From Nitrospirota bacterium (GTDB taxonomy: Bacteria > Nitrospirota > 9FT-COMBO-42-15 > HDB-SIOI813), in assembly GCA_016234155.1 (NCBI GenBank), contig JACRGZ010000130.1, forward strand, positions 1-19,392: 19,392 bases of DNA, given 5' to 3'. Positions 14,365 to 19,392 of the stretch are shown in pieces (the first letter of the stretch is position 1; every line of letters starts with the position of its first letter). The notes under the pieces are model-generated. The model was not told where the DNA came from and ran no database searches. It saw only the letters and a program-made list of their open reading frames with translations. A program made the position numbers and the translations under genes.

Positions 14365-15063
14365 ATTTCTGAGGCGCAGCATCATATCAAATGGTATTCC
14401 ATGTTCGCTGCAGACTTGTTTAAGTAATACATCTTCATGGGAAAGCGCCTCATTTTCTTTTTCATCCGGCATAGGTCCCTCCTCATATACATGACTCCAA
14501 ATCCTTTCTATTAAATCCACCGGCTGCCCTTCTTGGGCCCAAATCTCACCGATAGCAGCAAACTCATCACCTTCTATCAATGTGATTTTGGATGCTTTTT
14601 GTGCCTCTAAGACTCTCCGGAATAAATCTCTCCTTGTCGGATACGTAAAAGGGCCAAGGCCATCATCGCCATTTCGCCTTTTATTCATTCTGAGTGATTC
14701 TTGATCCCTTACCAGCTTAAGATAATTTCGTAATTCCAATAAGGGGTTGTACTGTTCCTCACCATCATCAACCAGCGCCTCCATGGATTTATCTTTATCC
14801 ACCACTGTACAGACCCAGCATCCAAACCTGCTCTGACCGCATGGAGGGGTTGTAGTATCAATAACCATTGGACACTCACCACCATTGGCTCTCCTATAAA
14901 GTGCTACCAGTCCTTTGTTGTCGCCTTCCCACGGATTTTTAACTAGAATTAGGTATTTCCATACATCCTCATTTGAGAGATGTTGGATGGGAGTATAGAC
15001 CCAGGCCTTCGGCAAATCTGAGTGAGTCCGGAATCTATTTCCCTTAATATGATATGAAGCCAT
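14275..15063 (-). pseudogene. dndC: DndC phosphorothioation sulfurtransferase, C-terminal half
   Basis: 262 residues match the second half of DndC, the PAPS-reductase-like enzyme that delivers sulfur for DNA phosphorothioation. The diagnostic part is the iron-sulfur site, with Cys64, Cys75, Cys82 and Cys85 in GGECPMVIDT...CGQSRFGCWVC. It is preceded by WVYTPIQHLSNEDVWKYL. The N-terminal PP-loop (SGGKDST) half, roughly 200 residues, is absent. In-frame similarity can be traced only a few codons upstream of the ATG (RAQTM), after which sequence of a different origin begins. No dndB, dndD, dndE, dndA or pbe genes are present. The ATG used here is therefore an internal methionine and the gene is a dead fragment. 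Its 3' end overlaps the metalloprotease frame on the opposite strand by 90 bp. Confidence 0.85.
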
Positions 15064-15092
15064 AGTTTGAGCGCGGCCTAACTTCTTTATAG

Positions 15093-15323
15093 CTACATAG
15101 ACAATAGGCTGGACAGCATAACCTGGGCGTTACCAAGAATCCTTTCGATAAAATCTGGCTGCTCTTTAATGTAACGATCAAACTCCATACCCAGGAGGCT
15201 GTTTCTAATTTCAAAAGTATTCAGATAGAACCCAATACAAAGAAACAATAGGTACCTGATATAAATAGAATGCAAAAGATCTTTGATTATCAATCTTTTG
15301 CGGGAGGCCAGATCAAAGGTCAA
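15093..15323 (-). pseudogene. relic of a small DUF5647-like protein
   Basis: The 76-codon frame contains RNSLLGMEFDRYIKEQPDFI (about residues 40-59), which resembles the conserved start of DUF5647-type proteins (EFDRYI.EHPEF.E.IP). The residues before it do not fit that family, and after ILGNAQV the frame ends early. A neighbouring frame (15064 to about 15124) continues with a plausible QPIVYVAIKKLG end, suggesting a frameshift. It lies directly upstream of the dndC fragment on the same strand. Families of this type often sit beside small toxin-antitoxin genes. The assignment is from memory of the family pattern and is tentative. Confidence 0.35.
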
Positions 15324-15405
15324 AGGCTTGGCAAATCAGTGCCGGCATAAACTGCTCATAGATTATTGCTTCATCCATTCCCCCACGGACCCTCCTTTTT
15401 GTGAT

Positions 15406-15434
15406 TTGACAGGAATAGAAATCATTGGTACTCT
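15406..15434 (+). promoter_or_regulatory. promoter of the toxin-antitoxin operon
   Basis: A perfect -35 box TTGACA (15406-15411) is followed after 17 nt by TACTCT (15429-15434), a weak -10. Transcription would start around the palindrome at 15439-15455, 28 nt before the toxin ATG. Confidence 0.55.
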
Positions 15435-15438
15435 ATAA

Positions 15439-15455
15439 GTGCCTACAATAGGCAC
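15439..15455. promoter_or_regulatory. operator palindrome of the toxin-antitoxin operon
   Basis: GTGCCTA (15439-15445) and TAGGCAC (15449-15455) are perfect 7-nt arms around CAA. The site lies between the -10 box and the toxin ATG (15462), where binding would block transcription. Ribbon-helix-helix antitoxins such as the one encoded by the second gene normally bind such sites to repress their own operon. Binding by that protein is inferred. Confidence 0.65.
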
Positions 15456-15461
15456 ACATTT

Positions 15462-15740
15462 ATGAAATATTTTGATTGGGATGATGAGAAAAACGAGCTT
15501 CTTAAGAAAATGAGAGGAGTGTCATTTGAGCAAGTTGAACTGGCAATAGCATTGGGTGATCTGGTTGACCGGGTTAAACATCCGAATCCGGCAAAATATC
15601 CCAATCAGAAGGTTTTTCTGGTAAGGATAGAAGATTATATCTATTCTGTTCCATATGTAGAAGATGACGATAAATTATTTTTGAAAACAATAATACCAAA
15701 CATCAAGGCAACAAAAAAGTATTTAGGAGGTGAAAAATGA
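15462..15740 (+). CDS. brnT: BrnT-family toxin
   Basis: 92 residues. BrnT toxins are small RelE-like ribonucleases that arrest translation and are held in check by the partner antitoxin. The opening YFDWDDEKNELLKKMRGVSF matches the family's F.WD..K...L....GISFE pattern. The middle and end (QKVFLVRIEDYIYSVPYVEDDDKLFLKTIIPNIKATKKY) show the beta-sheet core with the closing R/K-rich segment. No clear Shine-Dalgarno lies upstream because the operator occupies that place. The stop codon overlaps the antitoxin start by 4 nt. Toxin-first order is usual for BrnTA. The catalytic residues were not verified individually. Confidence 0.8.
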   Translation: MKYFDWDDEKNELLKKMRGVSFEQVELAIALGDLVDRVKHPNPAKYPNQKVFLVRIEDYIYSVPYVEDDDKLFLKTIIPNIKATKKYLGGEK

Positions 15741-16015
15741 CAAAGGCAGCACATTTAGATAAAGACAAGAGGGCATTGGCACAATCACTTGAAAAGGAAG
15801 ATTGGGTTTCGGACCTCACTAAAAAAGAAAAAAAGCAATACGAGGAATATGGCCGCTATAGCCTGAACAAACAAAGGCGAATCAATATACGAATGACTGA
15901 GCGGGATTTAAAGAAAATTCGGGCGAAAGCAATCGAAGAGGGGATTCCATATCAATCCCTTATCTCAATGCTGATTCATAAATACAACGAAGGGAAGGTA
16001 TCAATTAATCGATGA
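15737..16015 (+). CDS. CopG/BrnA-type antitoxin
   Basis: 92 residues. The C-terminal half, RINIRMTERDLKKIRAKAIEEGIPYQSLISMLIHKY, is a ribbon-helix-helix DNA-binding domain: a beta strand, the first helix, the GIPYQ turn and the second helix. The charged N-terminal half (EDWVSDLTKKEKKQYEEYG) is likely the toxin-neutralising region. GGAGGTG lies about 5 nt before the ATG, inside the toxin gene, so the two are translationally coupled (ATGA overlap). It is expected to bind the palindrome at 15439-15455. The pair sits in an otherwise decayed region and looks intact. Confidence 0.82.
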   Translation: MTKAAHLDKDKRALAQSLEKEDWVSDLTKKEKKQYEEYGRYSLNKQRRINIRMTERDLKKIRAKAIEEGIPYQSLISMLIHKYNEGKVSINR

Positions 16016-16090
16016 ATGCCCAACAAACTGTACTGCGGAACTGTCCTGGTGGCAAGTTAGGAGGTAAGACCCCTTACCATCTCTGCCTCC

Positions 16091-18085
16091 CTATTCCCTC
16101 CCCTTAATTAAGGAGTCCACCACTGACGGATCGGCCAGCGTTGTTGTATCACCTATTGCGTCTACCTCTCCCTCGGCTATCTTTCTTAAGATCCTGCGCA
16201 TTATCTTACCGGAGCGGGTCTTGGGGAGGGCATCTGAGAACTGTATCTTATCCGGTGTGGCTATAGGGCTAATCTCCTTCCTCACATGGCCTATCAGGGT
16301 CTTCTTTAAGGAGGCAGAAGGCTCATTTCCATTTTTTAATGTAACAAAACAGTAGATCCCCTGCCCTTTAACATCATGGGGAAAACCTACTACTGCAGCC
16401 TCGGCTACAGTCTCATGGGATACCAGGGCGCTTTCTATCTCAGCGGTTGCGAGGCGATGACCTGAGACATTTATCACATCATCTATCCGTCCCATAAGCC
16501 AGTAGAACCCATCCTCGTCAATCCTGCACCCGTCTCCCGTAAAATATTTGCCCGGAAACTTGGAAAAGTAGACCTTCTTTATGAGTTCATTCTTTTTGTC
16601 ACCATATACACCACGGATCATACCTGGCCAGGGCCTTGTGATCGCAAGACTGCCCCCCTCATTTACATCTGCTGCTGAGCCATCATGTCTCAGGATTTCA
16701 GGGAAGACGCCAAAGAAGGGCCTTGAGGCTGAGCCGGGTTTTGTCGGGATGGCGCCGGCAAGGGGTGTAATCATAATCCCGCCTGTCTCGGTCTGCCACC
16801 AGGTGTCGACTACAGGGCACCTCTCCTTTCCGATTACAAGATGGTACCAGATCCATGCCTCCGGATTAATCGGCTCACCTACTGTACCGAGGATTCTGAT
16901 GCTAGATAGATCATGCCTGTCTGGCCATTCATCCCCTAGTCTCATCAGGGCCCTAATGGCTGTGGGGGCAGTATAGAATATGTTAATCTTATTGTCTCCT
17001 ACTATCTTCCAGAGCCTGTCAGGCTTAGGATGGGTGAGAACGCCTTCATACATAAATGATGTTGCCCCGTTTGATAATGGGCCGTATACAACATAAGAAT
17101 GCCCTGTTACCCAGCCTATGTCTGCCGTGCACCAGAAGATATCCTTGTCTTTGACATCGAATATCCACCTGAAAGAGATATTTACATGAAGTAGATATCC
17201 TGCTGTAGTATGCAGGACCCCCTTCGGTTTACCTGTGCTTCCGCTTGTATAGAGGATAAAGAGCGGGTCTTCTGAGTCCATCTCAGCGGGCATGCACCTA
17301 TCGGTGATATCAGAGGCATTCATCTCCTCATGCCACCAGTAATCCCTTCCAGGCTTCATATCAACCCTGCTGTTACCCCTGTTATAGACTATCACCTTTT
17401 CTATGCTCTTTAAGCCATCCGATAGCGCCTTATCTGTCTTGTTCTTTAAGTCTACAACCCTCCCTCCATGGAACCCTATATCCGATGTTATAACCATCCT
17501 GGAATTGCAGTCCAGTATCCTGTGCCTTAAGGCATCTGCACTAAAGGCTGAAAAGACAACCGAATGTATCGCGCCGATCCTTGCACAGGCCAGCATTGCA
17601 ACGGGAAGTTCCGGGATCATAGGCAGATAGATAGTTACAACGTCCCCCTTTTTTATCCCATGTTTAATTAGGACATTGGCGAAACGACAGACCTGCGTAT
17701 GAAGCTGCTGATAGGTCAGGGTCCTTTTTTCTTTCTCATCTTCCCCCTGCCAGATAATAGCGGCCTTATTCCTCCTCCATGTGTCAAGATGCCGGTCAAG
17801 GCAGTTATATGAGATATTAAGCCTACCGCCCTGAAAGAATCTAAGATATGGGCTTTCGGCGTCTCCAATCTTGGAAAAATCATATTCTAAAACCCTCTCC
17901 CATTTCCTAAACCAGGAGAGGCTCTCTTCTGCCTGCCTTGCCCAGAACCCTTCAGGGTTATCTATTGATTCCCTGTAAAGCTTCTCATATTCCTCCATGC
18001 TCTTTATATAGGCGTTCCTGCTTAGCTCCTCGGGAGGATAATATATCCTTTCCTCCTTCATCATAGACTCTATCTCCTCCCTCAT
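16091..18085 (-). CDS. acs: acetyl-CoA synthetase
   Basis: Activates acetate to acetyl-CoA through acetyl-AMP. 664 residues, full length. The AMP-binding P-loop YTSGSTGKPKGV is at 279-290 and the WCTADIGWVTGHSY segment at 318-331. DTWWQTETGG is followed by the hinge region YFTGDGCRIDEDGFYWLMGRIDDVI. The C-terminal PKTRSGKIMRR carries the catalytic Lys at about 627, which is the usual acetylation target. An excellent Shine-Dalgarno (AAGGAGGT) stands before the ATG. It is a single-gene unit, convergent with the toxin-antitoxin operon (75-nt gap). Trp in the WWQTETGG motif fits acetate specificity rather than larger acyl substrates. Confidence 0.96.
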   Translation of the reverse strand: MREEIESMMKEERIYYPPEELSRNAYIKSMEEYEKLYRESIDNPEGFWARQAEESLSWFRKWERVLEYDFSKIGDAESPYLRFFQGGRLNISYNCLDRHLDTWRRNKAAIIWQGEDEKEKRTLTYQQLHTQVCRFANVLIKHGIKKGDVVTIYLPMIPELPVAMLACARIGAIHSVVFSAFSADALRHRILDCNSRMVITSDIGFHGGRVVDLKNKTDKALSDGLKSIEKVIVYNRGNSRVDMKPGRDYWWHEEMNASDITDRCMPAEMDSEDPLFILYTSGSTGKPKGVLHTTAGYLLHVNISFRWIFDVKDKDIFWCTADIGWVTGHSYVVYGPLSNGATSFMYEGVLTHPKPDRLWKIVGDNKINIFYTAPTAIRALMRLGDEWPDRHDLSSIRILGTVGEPINPEAWIWYHLVIGKERCPVVDTWWQTETGGIMITPLAGAIPTKPGSASRPFFGVFPEILRHDGSAADVNEGGSLAITRPWPGMIRGVYGDKKNELIKKVYFSKFPGKYFTGDGCRIDEDGFYWLMGRIDDVINVSGHRLATAEIESALVSHETVAEAAVVGFPHDVKGQGIYCFVTLKNGNEPSASLKKTLIGHVRKEISPIATPDKIQFSDALPKTRSGKIMRRILRKIAEGEVDAIGDTTTLADPSVVDSLIKGRE

Positions 18086-18234
18086 ATTACCTCCTTATCG
18101 TCATTTGGTATGCCATAAAACCTGTTTATCATTTTATTAAGTCTTTCATCAATTAGCATAACGAAATATACCAGATTTGAAATATAAAGGAAAGCATTCC
18201 GTCCGGCATGGATACGCCTCCTGCCAGAAGGTTA

Positions 18235-18269
18235 TAAAAAAGTAGAACCGGAAACATATTCATTTCCGG
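18235..18269 (-). terminator. terminator downstream of the phosphatase remnant
   Basis: On the minus strand CCGGAAA pairs with TTTCCGG (plus coordinates 18263-18269 and 18248-18254) across an 8-nt loop. The sequence then continues TTCTACTTTTTT. It lies 20 nt after the stop codon of the remnant and separates it from acs. Confidence 0.65.
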
Positions 18270-18288
18270 CCATGGAGCCATACGACTA

Positions 18289-18504
18289 TTAGGTGTCCTG
18301 TGATAGAAGGCTGATTATTTCGTAATAACCTTGCTCAATCCTAAAGATATACTTTAAATCAAGGCCCAGGGCATGGCAGAGGATGATCCTGTTTGCACCG
18401 CCTTGGGCTAAGATCACGATCTCCTCTCCTCCCTGTAACCCGGGATGATCTGCTCCATTATCTATACTAAGTTTTACGGGCTTGAAATCTTTCCTTAAGA
18501 TGTG
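18289..18504 (-). pseudogene. histidine-phosphatase (phosphoglycerate-mutase-like) C-terminal remnant
   Basis: The open frame of 71 codons contains EEIVILAQGGANRIILCHA followed by LGLDLKYIFRIEQGYYEIISLL. This is the C-terminal half of the histidine phosphatase superfamily (CobC, GpmB-like): IVVVSHGGxIRxLLxHxLGLPL....RI.Q.Y. The usual HGG motif reads QGG, so the second catalytic histidine is lost. The N-terminal RHGET part is absent, and a stop codon closes the frame upstream (18505-18507). No ATG or ribosome binding site is visible. It is too short for the track of long ORFs but is followed by a good terminator, which supports former expression. Which phosphatase it came from cannot be told. 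Confidence 0.6.
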
Positions 18505-18521
18505 CTATAAAAATAGTCGCT

Positions 18522-18869
18522 ATGCATATCTTTAGAAATTCATTAATAACTTTCCTCCTCTTCTTAGTGACCACTTCCATCGGCTGCGCCTCCTTCCAGT
18601 TTAAAAGGGAGGTAAACCAGCTAATAGCTGGGATGTCAAAGGATGAGGTCCAGGCCAAATTGGGATCGCCTACCGGGACGGAACGAAGACAGATAGCAAA
18701 CAATGACTTAAGGGAGATCTGGATCTACCATGTCCCCCGCTTAAACCCCTTAACCCCGCTCTACCCGGACCTATATATACTCACATTCAGCAATGGAAAG
18801 CTCTTAGGCTGGAATTTGCCTAATCCCTATGATCCTAACCTGGTAAGTCTTCTACCCCCTTCTTCCTAA
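18522..18869 (+). CDS. BamE/SmpA-like lipoprotein
   Basis: 115 residues with an N-terminal signal of lipoprotein type: MHIFRNSLITFLLFLVTTSIGC, with Cys22 as the candidate lipidated residue. The lipobox SIGC lacks the usual Leu/Ala but is acceptable. The mature start, REVNQLIAGMSKDEVQAKLGSPT, is the characteristic first helix of the SmpA/OmlA (BamE) fold. A short beta part (EIWIYHV, DLYILTFSNGKLLGW) follows. True BamE binds the BamA/BamD complex of outer-membrane protein assembly; many small relatives have no known role, so the function is left open. The stop codon ends 2 nt before the parS site. Confidence 0.75.
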   Translation: MHIFRNSLITFLLFLVTTSIGCASFQFKREVNQLIAGMSKDEVQAKLGSPTGTERRQIANNDLREIWIYHVPRLNPLTPLYPDLYILTFSNGKLLGWNLPNPYDPNLVSLLPPSS

Positions 18870-18871
18870 AA

Positions 18872-18887
18872 TGTTCCACGTGGAACA
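18872..18887. promoter_or_regulatory. parS: parS centromere site
   Basis: TGTTCCACGTGGAACA is a perfect 16-bp palindrome matching the chromosomal parS consensus (TGTTNCACGTGNAACA). ParB loads here and spreads to organise origin segregation together with ParA, whose gene starts 13 nt downstream. It also overlaps the likely parA leader, so ParB binding may repress parA. Confidence 0.95.
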
Positions 18888-18900
18888 GATGCGAGGGTAA

Positions 18901-19392
18901 ATGGGAAGGATTATAGCCATAGCCAATCAGAAAGGTGGGGTAGGAAAGACGACCACTGCCATTAATCTTTCTGCCTCCCTTGCCGTTGCGGGTAAGACCA
19001 CTCTTTTAATTGATCTCGACCCCCAGGGAAACGCAACAAGCGGACTTGGGATCAGCAGGGAAGAGAAGAGACCTAGCATCTATGACCTTTTGATCAGGAA
19101 AAAGGGCGTAGATGAGATCATCTTAAATACAGCCACAGAAGGGCTTCAAATGATACCCTCAGGGATCGATCTTGTAGGCGCAGAGGTTGAGTTAATTGAT
19201 ATGGACGGCCGGGAGACTGTCTTGAAGGGGTCTATCTCGGATATCAGATCGAGATACGATTTTATACTGATCGACTGCCCGCCTTCACTCGGTTTTTTGA
19301 CAATAAATGCCCTAACTGCTTCTGATTCAGTGATGATCCCGGTCCAGTGTGAATATTATGCCATGGAAGGCCTTGGTCTCCTGCTGAAGACC
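18901..19392 (+). CDS. parA: chromosome-partitioning ATPase ParA (Soj), 5' part
   Basis: Walker-type ATPase that drives segregation of ParB-bound origins over the nucleoid. The 164 codons present open MGRIIAIANQKGGVGKTTTA, with the deviant Walker A motif (KGGVGKTT, residues 11-18). IDLDPQGNATSGLG and ILIDCPPSLG (Walker B/switch) follow. The gene is cut by the window edge in the conserved EYYAMEGLGLL segment. No long N-terminal helix-turn-helix extension is present, as in the small chromosomal ParA class. A weak GAGGG precedes the ATG. A parB gene would be expected just outside the window. Confidence 0.95.
   Translation, partial: MGRIIAIANQKGGVGKTTTAINLSASLAVAGKTTLLIDLDPQGNATSGLGISREEKRPSIYDLLIRKKGVDEIILNTATEGLQMIPSGIDLVGAEVELIDMDGRETVLKGSISDIRSRYDFILIDCPPSLGFLTINALTASDSVMIPVQCEYYAMEGLGLLLKT

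Noticed and set aside
14246..14494. 82-codon plus-strand frame
   Set aside because: Antisense to the end of the dndC fragment, whose minus-strand translation matches a known family.
18467..18703. 78-codon minus-strand frame
   Set aside because: Shadow of the lipoprotein gene, which has a lipoprotein signal and a BamE-like helix on the plus strand.

Overview
The window looks like a chromosomal segment of a Gram-negative (diderm) bacterium with type IV pili. It encodes the two LptF/LptG permeases of lipopolysaccharide export, a lipoprotein, and a prepilin cluster. Moderate GC and frequent AGG/ATA codons would fit an environmental Nitrospirota- or Desulfobacterota-like lineage, but the sequence alone does not fix the taxon. 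A perfect 16-bp parS palindrome followed by a ParA gene at the right edge suggests this end lies in the origin-proximal partitioning region.

Layout. 0.2-1.6 kb: cobyrinate a,c-diamide synthase (cobB/cbiA). 1.8-2.0 kb: a stand-alone EF-Tu-domain-2-like protein. 2.04-2.18 kb: the relic of an IS3-type insertion sequence, abutting the 3' end of pyrF (minus strand). 3.3-4.7 kb: trpC-trpF, overlapping by 4 nt and without other trp genes nearby. 4.8-7.0 kb: lptF-lptG on the minus strand, convergent with trpF, with a long hairpin between them. 7.0-7.45 kb: a gene-free, repeat-rich gap.

7.45-13.44 kb is a type IV pilus/pseudopilin block. It holds a divergent GspG-like pseudopilin (Asp instead of Glu at +5), a pilin with a strong terminator, a coiled-coil membrane protein, and a tightly packed minor-pilin operon (FimT/GspH, PilV, PilW, PilX types). 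That operon ends in a secreted protein of Ig-like repeats, in the place where pilY1 often sits. The PilV-like gene carries a palindromic interspersed repeat translated in frame inside its prepilin leader.

13.44-16.09 kb is an accessory patch of gene remains: a truncated HEYGH zinc metalloprotease, an antisense 3' fragment of dndC (phosphorothioation sulfurtransferase, its Fe-S cysteines kept but its PP-loop half lost) and a small DUF5647-like relic. An intact BrnT/CopG-type toxin-antitoxin pair follows, with a clear palindromic operator. 16.1-18.1 kb: acetyl-CoA synthetase (acs, minus strand). Upstream of it lies a histidine-phosphatase remnant whose catalytic His reads Gln, with its own terminator. 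18.5-19.4 kb: a BamE/SmpA-like lipoprotein, parS and the 5' part of parA, which runs off the window.

No rRNA, tRNA or CRISPR array was recognised. The strongest candidates for something undescribed are the minor-pilin operon with its Ig-repeat protein, the repeat-modified prepilin leader, and the remnant patch next to the toxin-antitoxin pair.
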